Assembly (NCBI GenBank): GCA_035541415.1
Contig: DATKNI010000034.1
Location: 1 to 22,128, forward strand
Source of the DNA: JAKAGE01 sp035541415
Lineage (GTDB): Bacteria; Patescibacteriota; Minisyncoccia; UBA6257; 2-01-FULL-56-20
DNA length: 22,128 bases
Reading direction: 5' to 3'
Positions within the stretch are counted from its first letter, which is position 1. Each line of letters opens with the position of its first letter. Both the position numbers and the translations under genes were made by a program. The notes beneath the pieces are model-generated. The model did not search any database, was not told the DNA's origin, and saw only the letters and a list, made by a program, of their open reading frames with translations. Of the stretch, positions 7,521 through 14,723 are shown piece after piece.

Positions 7521-7928
7521 CTATGGTAACGTGCGCTTGAAGACGGTGAGTCTTTTGCGTTTTTCATATCCGCACCGTGCGGCAAATTTGAAATTCTTCG
7601 GCTCGGTTTCAAAATATGCCGTCGTCCCCGTGGCGCATGCGGCGAGCGCCTTCATCATTTTCAACCCAATCCCCTGGCGCTGATAATCAGGGCTGATCAC
7701 GAGGTCGAGTATTTTGGTATCAATGGCAAAATCGCTGAGCGCTCGGCCGATGCCGACGAGCTCTCCCGCCTCATTCCGTGCGGACACCACAATGTCGCAG
7801 TTCGCGAGCGATTTTTTCATGCGGGCCGTTGTGTATTTCTTGGCCGTCCCCCACCCGAGCTCAATATACAGAGCGGCTGCCTCCTCTGGTTTTACGGATC
7901 GTTTATTGGTTGAGATGGTTACGGACAT
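7521..7928 (-). CDS. GNAT-family N-acetyltransferase
   Basis: 135 residues with a single GNAT fold. The acetyl-CoA-binding motif A is LVISPDYQRQGIGLKMM (about 76-92), with the Q/R-x-x-G-x-G pyrophosphate loop as QRQGIG. The preceding strand LVGIGRALSDFAIDTKILDL and the closing FYxxxGF-like segment NFKFAARCGYEKR fit the family. GNATs move an acetyl group from acetyl-CoA to an amine; the substrate is not predictable here. It lies 15 nt after the GH1 gene on the same strand and may be co-transcribed. A TAGAAT box 6 nt before the ATG (7940-7935) could also give it a separate, leaderless transcript. Confidence 0.88.
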   Translation of the reverse strand: MSVTISTNKRSVKPEEAAALYIELGWGTAKKYTTARMKKSLANCDIVVSARNEAGELVGIGRALSDFAIDTKILDLVISPDYQRQGIGLKMMKALAACATGTTAYFETEPKNFKFAARCGYEKRKRLTVFKRTLP

Positions 7929-7943
7929 GTCGTAATTCTACAA

Positions 7944-9191
7944 TTATTGCTCCGGCCGCGGAGGATTCGCCAGCCACGCCTCGATATGCTGCTTATACTT
8001 CAATGCGCTCGGGCGGATGCGGCGTTCCATGGTTTTGTAATCAATTTCGACGAGGCCGAACCGCGGCCAGAACCCGCTGTCCCATTCAAAATTGTCGAGG
8101 AGCGACCAGTGGAAATAGCCGCGCACGTCAACGCCTTTTTCGATCGCTTTTTTCATGGCGCTCAAATGCTCGGCGATGAAATATTCGCGGTGCTTGTCGC
8201 GGTTATCTGCCAAGCCGTTTTCGGTGATATAAATCGGCTTTCCAAACAGAAGCTTCAATTCAAGGAGGAGATGATAGAGACTTTCGGGGTAAAGCTCCCA
8301 GCCCATATCGGAGATGCGTTCGTTGCGATTGCGCCCGTACCAGCGGCTGATGCGGTTGTGGAAATAAAAATTGAGGCCGATAAAATCCGCCGTATCCATC
8401 ACGCCCAAAAAGAAATACGAGTTCCACATGCGATCGGCAAGGCGCTTGAGCAGATGATTGATCAAGCCTTCGTCCGCTTCAAAATGAACCATGTCCATCA
8501 CGGGGCCGACCTGCGCCTCGGGCGTCGCCGCTTTGATCGCATCGTACGCCGAGCGATGCGCGCGCATGAGGGTGTGCAATCCGCGGAACGTGAGCCAGGC
8601 GTTCCGCTTTTGCGGCGGCCACTGGCCTTTGTAATAGGAATTGGCCATCACGATTTCCGGCTCGTTGATCGTGATCCAGAACCGCACATCATTGCCGAAC
8701 GCTCGAACCAATGTTTCCGTGAACCGCCGGAAGTACGCCGGGAACCGCCGATCCATGACGCCGCCTTTCCGCGAAAGCCACAGCGGCAAGGTCCAATGCC
8801 AAATCGTCACAAACGGTTCGATGTCCCGATTGCGAAGTTCGCGGATCACGGCGCGATAGTGTTCCAATTCTTTTTCATCGAACACTCCCTCTTCCGGCTC
8901 AACGCGGGACCACTCGATGGAAAAGCGGTGTGCATTATGGCCAAGCGATTTTGCGATGTCGAAATCTTCCCGAAAGCGATTATAGTGATCCGCGGCGCGG
9001 CCGGAAATATAATTTTCCTCCTGAAGCGGATTGGGATATCCGGCGCGGATGTGGTCATCCCATGTTTTTTTCTGCGCAGCCGCCGTGAGCCGCTTTGCGT
9101 TCTCGCGTTCCCATTTGCTCCAGTTGTTGTGGTTATTGCCTTCAACTTGATGCGAACTCGTCGCTGCGCCGAAGAAAAACGGGTCGTTCAT
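7944..9191 (-). CDS. Glycoside hydrolase family 1 (beta-glucosidase/beta-galactosidase-like)
   Basis: 415 residues, slightly shorter than the usual 440-480 of GH1 retaining beta-glycosidases. The N-terminus has the GH1 signature FFFGAATSSHQVEGNNHNNW (5-24). The acid/base glutamate is Glu177 in WITINEPE and the nucleophile is Glu324 in YITENGLADN. The substrate-site segment RGYFHWSLLDNFEWDSGF and the ending FGLVEIDYKTMERRIRPS are typical. There is no signal peptide, so the substrate should be a short intracellular oligosaccharide or glycoside; the exact sugar cannot be told. The gene starts 6 nt after an extended -10 (TGC-TACAAT) with no Shine-Dalgarno. It lies downstream of dnaJ beyond the structured repeat element, and the GNAT gene follows. 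Confidence 0.95.
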   Translation of the reverse strand: MNDPFFFGAATSSHQVEGNNHNNWSKWERENAKRLTAAAQKKTWDDHIRAGYPNPLQEENYISGRAADHYNRFREDFDIAKSLGHNAHRFSIEWSRVEPEEGVFDEKELEHYRAVIRELRNRDIEPFVTIWHWTLPLWLSRKGGVMDRRFPAYFRRFTETLVRAFGNDVRFWITINEPEIVMANSYYKGQWPPQKRNAWLTFRGLHTLMRAHRSAYDAIKAATPEAQVGPVMDMVHFEADEGLINHLLKRLADRMWNSYFFLGVMDTADFIGLNFYFHNRISRWYGRNRNERISDMGWELYPESLYHLLLELKLLFGKPIYITENGLADNRDKHREYFIAEHLSAMKKAIEKGVDVRGYFHWSLLDNFEWDSGFWPRFGLVEIDYKTMERRIRPSALKYKQHIEAWLANPPRPEQ

Positions 9192-9197
9192 GAAAGA

Positions 9198-9206
9198 ATT
9201 GTAGCA
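9198..9206 (-). promoter_or_regulatory. Extended -10 promoter of the GH1 gene
   Basis: TGC-TACAAT on the minus strand, ending 6 nt before the ATG at 9191, so transcription should begin at the start codon. It directly follows the T-tract that ends the dnaJ-side structured element. Confidence 0.55.
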
Positions 9207-9349
9207 AAGAAAAAAATGTCATGCATTTTCGTCCGTTCTTGAAGCGCTCTCGGAGCCCAGCCGTAAGTTTCTTACGGGCTGGGCGAGAGGGAGGCGCGCG
9301 TCCAGCAGGACGCGACGCCGTACCTTCAAAACTGACAAAAATGCAGGAC
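9207..9349 (-). terminator. Probable terminator of the dnaJ transcript built around the structured element
   Basis: On the minus strand the dnaJ stop codon is followed at once by the long inverted repeat (9349-9324 with 9244-9218) and then TTTTTTTCTTT (9217-9207). A long stem followed by a T-run is the form of an intrinsic terminator. It is unusual in that about 79 nt of conserved core occupy the place of the loop. Confidence 0.55.
9218..9349. repeat. Structured intergenic element, copy 1
   Basis: The core (9246-9320, plus strand) reads GCTCTCGGA, a variable hairpin, GAGAGGGAGGCGCGCG, a short loop, CGCGACGCCG. It folds as helix A CTCTC/GAGAG with a GGA bulge and an extended stem (GCCCAGC.CGTAAG / CTTACG.GGCTGGGC, loop TTT), then helix B GGCG/CGCC with CGCGTCC/GGACGCG, loop AGCA and one unpaired A. 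Outer arms 9218-9244 and 9324-9349 pair over about 26 positions with a few mismatches. The same core occurs at 15419-15479 with different hairpin and arm sequences. It lies between dnaJ and the GH1 gene, both on the minus strand. No protein is encoded. It is either a structured RNA or a small hairpin-type mobile repeat; I do not recognise a named family. Confidence 0.75.
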
Positions 9350-9350
9350 G

Positions 9351-10445
9351 CTATTCTTCTTTTTCCAATTCCTCCAAGAGCTTCTTCGCTTTTGAGCTGG
9401 GCCGTTTGGGCGCTTTGATGATGAAGTTCACAAGCAGATCGCCGCGGCCATGGCTGCCAAAGTGCGGCATACCTTCGCCCACAATGCGGAGATTATCTTT
9501 GAGGTTGAATCCGGCCGGAATTTCGGCATGAACGATGCCGCCCGCGATGGTCGGGACGTTGATCTTCTTGCCCAGCAAAAGATCGATGACGCGTAATTCG
9601 CGGCGGACCACGAGGTCAGCGCCGTGGCGCTCAAACGATGGATGGGGCCGCACGCGCACGCGGATGTAGAGATCGCCTGCCGCCGTGCCGCGCTCGCCCG
9701 CCTCGCCCATCCCCTTCACTTTGATGAGCTGGCCGTCTTCGATGCCGGGCAGAATATCAACGGTGATCTCCCGCATCGATTCCACGCGGCCGGATCCCTT
9801 GCAGACCATGCACGGCTTCTTGGGCACTTGGCCGGAACCATGGCACGTGGTGCAAACCTTCACTTGCGAGAAGCTGCCAAAAAATGTCCGGCGCTGTTCG
9901 CGGATTTCGCCTTGGCCGTCGCACGTCCCGCACTTCTCAAAAGAACTGCCCGGTTCGGCACCTTTGCCTCCGCACTTTGCGCACTGCACGAGCGTCCGCA
10001 ACCGCAGGGTTTTGCGAACGCCGCGGAACGCTTCTTCTAAATCGACCTGCTCCTGGATTTCGAGGTCGGCACCCTTCTCGTAGGTCTTGCGGCGCGGCCG
10101 GACGCCGAGCCCTTCCATAAAACTTTCGAAAACATCGCCAAAATCGCCCATGTCGCCCATCGTCGACGGATCAAAACCAAACCCGAACCCTTCGGGGAAT
10201 CCGCCCGTCCATTGGCCGCCGCCCGGGAACCCGCCCATGGCATCCGCCGTGCCGAAACGATCATATTGGGCTCGCTTGCTCTTGTCGGAAAGCACCTGGT
10301 ACGCTTCGTTGATTTCTTTGAATTTCTTTTCATCCCCGCCGGCTTTGTCGGGATGATATTGATGGGCCAGCTTTCGATACGCCTTTTTGATGTCTTCTTC
10401 TGAGGCATTTTTTGCTACGCCGAGGATTTGATAGTAGTCTTTCAT
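9351..10445 (-). CDS. dnaJ: Chaperone protein DnaJ (Hsp40)
   Basis: 364 residues, a full-length type I J-protein that delivers unfolded clients to DnaK and stimulates its ATPase. The J domain (1-65) has the HPD tripeptide at 31-33. A Gly/Phe-rich linker follows (about 70-105, many GGF and GFGF repeats). The zinc-binding domain has four CxxCxGxG repeats: CAKCGGKG, CGTCDGQG, CTTCHGSG and CMVCKGSG. The C-terminal client-binding region has VDILPGIEDGQLIKVKGMGEAG and ends in an acidic tail. It closes the heat-shock cluster, separated from dnaK by the unknown membrane protein gene. A TATAAT box 8 nt before its ATG suggests that it also has its own leaderless transcript. Confidence 0.97.
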   Translation of the reverse strand: MKDYYQILGVAKNASEEDIKKAYRKLAHQYHPDKAGGDEKKFKEINEAYQVLSDKSKRAQYDRFGTADAMGGFPGGGQWTGGFPEGFGFGFDPSTMGDMGDFGDVFESFMEGLGVRPRRKTYEKGADLEIQEQVDLEEAFRGVRKTLRLRTLVQCAKCGGKGAEPGSSFEKCGTCDGQGEIREQRRTFFGSFSQVKVCTTCHGSGQVPKKPCMVCKGSGRVESMREITVDILPGIEDGQLIKVKGMGEAGERGTAAGDLYIRVRVRPHPSFERHGADLVVRRELRVIDLLLGKKINVPTIAGGIVHAEIPAGFNLKDNLRIVGEGMPHFGSHGRGDLLVNFIIKAPKRPSSKAKKLLEELEKEE

Positions 10446-10453
10446 GGATTCAT

Positions 10454-10481
10454 ATTATAGTACTACGCGCGGGATTAAGAA
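10454..10481 (-). promoter_or_regulatory. Internal promoter before dnaJ
   Basis: On the minus strand TTCTTA (10481-10476), a 16-bp spacer and TATAAT (10459-10454), ending 8 nt before the dnaJ ATG. It lies in the only sizeable gap (55 nt) inside the heat-shock cluster. The -35 is weak; the -10 is perfect. Confidence 0.55.
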
Positions 10482-10500
10482 AATATTAAATCTGGATTTT

Positions 10501-11523
10501 TTAATACCCTATATTTTCCTTGGTTTGCGTTGATTCAGTAATTTTCATGAATCCCGTCGCGAGGAGGATCTCGTAAATGATCAAAATGAGGAACTGCTCA
10601 ATCCATACGAACACGATGCCAACGGTGCGCAGCGCGAGGAAAATCACGACACCCCAGCCGATGATGAACCACGTGGGGCCATTCGCCTGCCACGCTTGAA
10701 GCATGCCGACGATGAAATTATAGAACGCATCGCTCGTTGGCACGCCCGTTCCGGTTTCGGTCGAGGTCGGACTTACGCCGAACGTCGCTTCGAGATTATT
10801 CGTCGCCTGCGAAATCGTCGTGCTTTGTTCCCGCGGCGAAAGCGTCTGGAAGCTCGGGTTGTTCTCGAGTTCCGTGGTCGCGATGTTTTGCGCGAACGTC
10901 GAGAACGAACTGCTGATGGAAAAATTCGGATACGCGTTATTGATGACGCCGGTCGCCCAATCGAAGAATCCCCGGAAACTCTGCCGCGACACGAAAAGCG
11001 AGCTGCCGCTTCCCAGCTGCGGGACGTAGATGAGGATCATGAAGAGCAACGCTGCCGTCATCTGTTTTCCGAGCATCGCCCCCGACGTGTGGAAGAATTG
11101 GACCTCAATGCCGTTCTCGAGCGCCGACCGTCCCGAAAAATATCCCCACGCAAGGAATGCGAACACGACGGCCGCCGTGAGAAACAAAATGCCGATGCTG
11201 TCGCGGTAGAAGAAGGTGAGGAGTCCCGCGATCTCTATCAGCATCACGATGAGCCGCCTCGTGTACGTGGTGGTAAGGAAAAGTTCGAGGACGGCAAAAA
11301 TCCCCCACACCGCAAGCGCGCCGAGGAGCCACCACAAGGCGAGGCCGTTCGCGAGGTATCGATAATACGCAAAGCCAAAAAGCGCCGCGGAAATAACCGC
11401 AAGAATATCGAGCGCAATCGCCTTGCCGTATCCGGGCGGCCGATCGAAAGCAGAAAGCTTAGACTGATTGATCAGGTTTTGGTTCGGGACGTCCCCCGCT
11501 ATCACTTGGCGAAGATCCACCAT
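10501..11523 (-). CDS. Unknown polytopic membrane protein inside the dnaK-dnaJ cluster
   Basis: 340 residues, family not recognised. Hydrophobic segments lie near 34-55, 61-83, 89-107, 109-128, 152-170, 284-306 and 308-325. Between the fifth and sixth is a polar region (about 175-280) rich in Ser, Thr, Asn and Gln, likely exposed outside the cytoplasm or facing a partner. The start at 11523 overlaps the last 65 nt of dnaK in another frame; the next candidate starts (GTG at 11520 and 11502) also overlap it, so the overlap is real unless an uncommon start further in is used. Co-transcription with dnaK and dnaJ suggests a role linked to protein quality control at the membrane, but no motif shows this. 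Confidence 0.75.
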   Translation of the reverse strand: MVDLRQVIAGDVPNQNLINQSKLSAFDRPPGYGKAIALDILAVISAALFGFAYYRYLANGLALWWLLGALAVWGIFAVLELFLTTTYTRRLIVMLIEIAGLLTFFYRDSIGILFLTAAVVFAFLAWGYFSGRSALENGIEVQFFHTSGAMLGKQMTAALLFMILIYVPQLGSGSSLFVSRQSFRGFFDWATGVINNAYPNFSISSSFSTFAQNIATTELENNPSFQTLSPREQSTTISQATNNLEATFGVSPTSTETGTGVPTSDAFYNFIVGMLQAWQANGPTWFIIGWGVVIFLALRTVGIVFVWIEQFLILIIYEILLATGFMKITESTQTKENIGY

Positions 11524-13342
11524 TATCTTTATTATAGACTGCCTGTCCTATTTTTTGTATCTCAACCGAAAGGTCCTGCGTGGTTTTTTGGATAGCGGCC
11601 AAATCGTCGCTCCCTTGCGCCGTTTTGAGCGCCGCCACTTTATCTTCGATCGATTTCTTCACGTCAGCCGGGACCTTATCCCCAGCATCGCGAAGGGATT
11701 TTTCGGCGAGATACACCATCGACTCGGCCTGGTTTTTTGCGTCAACGAGCTCTTTTTTCTTGGCGTCTTCAGCCGCATGTTCCGCAGCCTCTTTCTTGAG
11801 CCGCTCAATTTCATCTTTTGAAAGGTTGGTCGAGGCCTCGATTTTCACGGACTGCGACTTGCCGCTCGCTTTGTCTTTTGCGGAAACGTTCAAGATGCCG
11901 TTCGCGTCGATGTCGAATGTGACTTCAATCTGCGGGATGCCCCGTGGCGACGGCGGAATGCCGTCCAAAATGAACTTCGCGAGCGTTTTGTTGTCGGCCG
12001 CCATTGGACGTTCGCCCTGCAGGACGTGCACTTCGACGGACGTCTGATTGTCGGCGGCCGTCGAGAATGTCTGCGTCTTTGCCGTCGGCACGGTTGTGTT
12101 CTTGGGGATCATCGGCGTTGCAACGGAACCGAACGTTTCGATTGCGAGCGTGAGCGGCGTCACGTCGAGAAGCAAAATGTCTTTCACGTCGCCCTGCAAA
12201 ATGCCGGCCTGCACCGCGGCGCCCACGGCAACCACTTCGTCGGGGTTGATGCCTTGATGCGGATCTTTGCCGAATAATTTCTTTACGGCTTCCTGCATCG
12301 CAGGCATGCGCGTCTGGCCTCCCACGAGAATCACTTCGTTGATCTCATTCAATTGATAACCGGCTCCTTTCGGCGCGGGCGACGTTACCGTTTCTTTGGT
12401 AAGCATGATTGAGCGGTCGATATATTCCTGCACGAGCGATTCGAGCTTGGCGCGCGAGAGCTTCATCACAAAGTGCTTCGGGCCGTTCGCGTCGGACGAA
12501 ATGTACGGCAAGTTGACTTCCGTCTCCGTCGCCGTCGAGAGCTCGTGCTTTGCTTTTTCCGCGGCTTCCTTCAAGCGCTGGAGCGCAAGCGGATCCTTGG
12601 AAATATCCACGCCCTCCTGCTTCTTGTATTCTTGGACGAGGAATTCTTGGATTTTCTTGTCAAAATCATCTCCGCCCAAGTGCGTGTCGCCGCCCGTCGC
12701 TTTCACCTCGACGGTATCTTCGCTCACTTCGAGCACCGAGATGTCGAATGTGCCGCCGCCAAAATCGTAGACGACGATTTTTTCGTTCTTCTGTTTGTTG
12801 AATCCATACGCAAGCGCCGCTGCCGTCGGCTCGTTCACGATGCGGCGCACTTTGAGTCCGGCGATCTCGCCGGCGCTTTTCGTGGCCTGCCGTTGCGAAT
12901 CGTCGAAGTATGCCGGGACCGTGATCACGGCCTCTTCAACTTTCTCGCCAAGCTTGGCTTCCGCATCGGCTTTGAGCTTTGCGAGCACCATGGAAGAAAT
13001 TTCTTCCGGCGAATACCATTTGTCGCCCATCTTCACCTGCACGCCGCCCGTCGGCCCTGCTTGGAGTTCGTACGGCAGCCACGCTTTGTCGCGCTGGACT
13101 TCCGGATCGGTCCACTTGCGGCCGATGAGACGCTTTACGGAAAAAATGGTGTTCTTGGGGTTCGTGACCGATTGGCGCTTGGCGAGCAGGCCCACCAGGC
13201 GCTCATTTGATTTCGAAATGGCCACGATGGACGGCGTGGTGCGGTTACCCTCGGCATTTTCGAGGATCTTGGGTTCGCCGCCTTCCATGACGGCGACCGC
13301 TGAATTGGTTGTTCCCAAATCGATTCCTAAAATTTTTGGCAT
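11459..13342 (-). CDS. dnaK: Chaperone protein DnaK (Hsp70)
   Basis: 627 residues, normal Hsp70 length. DnaK binds exposed hydrophobic segments of client proteins in cycles driven by ATP, DnaJ and GrpE. The nucleotide-binding domain shows GIDLGTTNSAVAV (6-18), a VVYDFGGGTFDISVLEV phosphate loop, NEPTAAALAYG, and ILVGGQTRMPAMQEAV. The linker is DVKDILLLDVTPL. The substrate-binding domain follows (TVPTAKTQTFSTAADNQ, VLQGERPMAADN), then the helical lid. The C-terminus is a Gly/Ser/Pro tail (GGSSPSDSGG...) without the EEVD-like end, as usual in bacteria. The final 65 nt overlap the start of the membrane-protein gene. It lies 22 nt after grpE. Confidence 0.98.
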   Translation of the reverse strand: MPKILGIDLGTTNSAVAVMEGGEPKILENAEGNRTTPSIVAISKSNERLVGLLAKRQSVTNPKNTIFSVKRLIGRKWTDPEVQRDKAWLPYELQAGPTGGVQVKMGDKWYSPEEISSMVLAKLKADAEAKLGEKVEEAVITVPAYFDDSQRQATKSAGEIAGLKVRRIVNEPTAAALAYGFNKQKNEKIVVYDFGGGTFDISVLEVSEDTVEVKATGGDTHLGGDDFDKKIQEFLVQEYKKQEGVDISKDPLALQRLKEAAEKAKHELSTATETEVNLPYISSDANGPKHFVMKLSRAKLESLVQEYIDRSIMLTKETVTSPAPKGAGYQLNEINEVILVGGQTRMPAMQEAVKKLFGKDPHQGINPDEVVAVGAAVQAGILQGDVKDILLLDVTPLTLAIETFGSVATPMIPKNTTVPTAKTQTFSTAADNQTSVEVHVLQGERPMAADNKTLAKFILDGIPPSPRGIPQIEVTFDIDANGILNVSAKDKASGKSQSVKIEASTNLSKDEIERLKKEAAEHAAEDAKKKELVDAKNQAESMVYLAEKSLRDAGDKVPADVKKSIEDKVAALKTAQGSDDLAAIQKTTQDLSVEIQKIGQAVYNKDNGGSSPSDSGGRPEPKPDQSV

Positions 13343-13364
13343 GGATTTAATGAATATTTAATCT

Positions 13365-13895
13365 TTATTTTTCTTTGCTTACGATGACTCGCGCGGGACG
13401 CAGGACCTTTTCGTGCAACCGGTATCCCTGCTCTATTACTTCTACAATTGATCCCGGCGGTTTATCAGATGGAACTTCGCTCAACGCTTCGGCAACGCTT
13501 GGGTCAAATGTGTCGCCTACTTTTATATCTATCTTCGTGAGCCCGCGTTTCTTCAAAATATCTTCTATTTGCGTTCGAATGAGGTATACTCCCTTCTCCA
13601 CCGGCCCATTCTTCTCGAGTGCCCGCAGTCCAAGGTCAAAGTTGTCCAGCACTGAAATCAAATCCCGGATGAGGCCCTGGGCGCCGTATTGCGCAACCTC
13701 TTCCAGGCGCTTCATCTCGTCGTTCTTATAATTGATGAAGTCCGCCTTTGCGCGCTGCCATCCAGCCAGGTACTCATCGCGCTGCTTTTCCGCCGCGGCG
13801 AGCTTGTCTTTTAATTCCTGCTCGCCTGCGCCGTTCGCAGCCGGTGCGCCGCTCTCCCCGGCGCCGTTGTGGTTGTTGTTGATTTCGTCCGCCAT
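13365..13895 (-). CDS. grpE: Nucleotide exchange factor GrpE
   Basis: 176 residues. GrpE is a dimer that releases ADP from DnaK. The N-terminal 25 residues are low-complexity (Asn/Gly/Ala). A long coiled coil follows (EQELKDKLAAAEKQRDEYLAGWQRAKADF), then the family stretch NYKNDEMKRLEEVAQYG, LIRDLISVLDNFDLGLRAL and the beta-wing ending IVEVIEQGYRLHEKVLRPARVIVSK, given here in parts. It lies between hrcA and dnaK in the standard heat-shock order. A TATAAT box (13918-13913) overlapping the hrcA stop codon may give an additional transcript with a leader of about 10 nt. Confidence 0.96.
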   Translation of the reverse strand: MADEINNNHNGAGESGAPAANGAGEQELKDKLAAAEKQRDEYLAGWQRAKADFINYKNDEMKRLEEVAQYGAQGLIRDLISVLDNFDLGLRALEKNGPVEKGVYLIRTQIEDILKKRGLTKIDIKVGDTFDPSVAEALSEVPSDKPPGSIVEVIEQGYRLHEKVLRPARVIVSKEK

Positions 13896-13913
13896 GATTT
13901 TGCAAGTTTTCTA

Positions 13914-14597
13914 TTATAAATTTTTTAACATTCTGATTGCCTTTTTGTAATCCATCCGTTTTGGACCGATCGCAAAAATAGAAATCGTCATGTCGCCAAT
14001 CTTATAATTTTCCGCCACGACCGAAAGCTGTTCGCTCTTTGTCACCGGACTTTTCCTGCCGATAAAGACTTGCGGTTCCTGCTGGCCTATTTTCGGCGCA
14101 GCGCCGGGAACACGTCCATCAATTTCTTCAAAATCGCGGATGACCGATTGCAATTCTTTGCGATCATCGAGGTCGAGCCGGCTTACGAGCTGCTCAAGCC
14201 CCATCTTATAGACCATGTCATGGGCAAGATCCGCCGCAACGCCGAGCAAACCAAGTTCGTTTGAAAGCCGCGCCATGAGGTCCGGCCACGCGCGCTCTTC
14301 AAAAAGTTCGCGCATCGAATATTCCTGCTCACGAACGCGCGCCCGCGATTCGAGCGCCTCGCGCAATGCCCGCATCGCAAAAAATTCGTAGCCGGCATCC
14401 GTCGGGATGCGTCCCGCCGAATGATGCGGCTTTCCCAAGTATCCTTCATTCTCCAGGGCATCGAGCTCAAGGCGGATCATTGCCGGCTTGATGCCAAAAT
14501 CGTAGCGTTCGTAAAGGGAGCCGGAACTGACCGGCTCGCCGCTCTGAATAAATTCCTGGATGACTGCTTCCAGGATGTCTCCCATGCGATCGTTCAT
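13914..14597 (-). CDS. hrcA: Heat-shock repressor HrcA, short form
   Basis: 227 residues from the ATG at 14597. HrcA represses the groE and dnaK operons by binding CIRCE. The N-terminal winged helix-turn-helix is clear: ILEAVIQEFIQSGEPVSSGSL, YDFGIKPAMIRLELDALENEGYL and the wing GKPHHSAGRIPTDAGYEFF, listed here in parts. The C-terminal part is much shorter than in the usual 340-residue HrcA and lacks a recognisable full dimerisation domain. An in-frame TTG at 14606 is possible on paper, but it overlaps the -10 box of the promoter, so I reject it. It heads the grpE-dnaK-dnaJ cluster and should be autoregulated through the operator just upstream. Confidence 0.88.
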   Translation of the reverse strand: MNDRMGDILEAVIQEFIQSGEPVSSGSLYERYDFGIKPAMIRLELDALENEGYLGKPHHSAGRIPTDAGYEFFAMRALREALESRARVREQEYSMRELFEERAWPDLMARLSNELGLLGVAADLAHDMVYKMGLEQLVSRLDLDDRKELQSVIRDFEEIDGRVPGAAPKIGQQEPQVFIGRKSPVTKSEQLSVVAENYKIGDMTISIFAIGPKRMDYKKAIRMLKNL

Positions 14598-14605
14598 CAG
14601 TTGCA

Positions 14606-14633
14606 ATTATACCGTGAGTGGCAATCGAGTCAA
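14606..14633 (-). promoter_or_regulatory. Promoter of the hrcA-grpE-dnaK cluster
   Basis: On the minus strand TTGACT (14633-14628), a 16-bp spacer and TATAAT (14611-14606), ending 8 nt before the hrcA ATG. The transcript should be leaderless. The -35 lies inside the CIRCE-like operator. Confidence 0.82.
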
Positions 14634-14644
14634 GAGAGTGCTAA
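14618..14644 (-). promoter_or_regulatory. CIRCE-like HrcA operator with a degenerate half
   Basis: The CIRCE consensus is TTAGCACTC-N9-GAGTGCTAA. Here the left half is perfect (TTAGCACTC, 14644-14636), the spacer is exactly 9 nt, and the right half is GATTGCCAC, 6 of 9 matches. It covers the -35 box of the hrcA promoter, so bound HrcA would block RNA polymerase. Confidence 0.8.
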
Positions 14645-14671
14645 TAGGCCGTAAGGACTGGGCAATGCCGG

Positions 14672-14704
14672 AATAAAAATGGCGCACCTTTTTAAGGGCG
14701 CGCC
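14672..14704 (-). terminator. Intrinsic terminator of the unknown basic-protein gene
   Basis: On the minus strand GGCGCGCC and GGTGCGCC (8 bp, one G-T pair, 14704-14697 with 14688-14681) form a hairpin with a short A-rich loop, followed by ATTTTTATT. It lies 20 nt after the stop at 14724 and insulates the heat-shock cluster. Confidence 0.8.
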
Positions 14705-14723
14705 GAAGCTTAAGTGTAATCTT

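Noticed and set aside
7947..9242. Plus-strand open frame of 431 codons opposite the GH1 gene
   Set aside because: The minus frame has all GH1 catalytic motifs; the plus frame has no motif and only reflects third-position GC bias.
14598..14606. TTG start for hrcA three codons upstream
   Set aside because: The TTG overlaps the TATAAT box, so it cannot be in a transcript made from this promoter.
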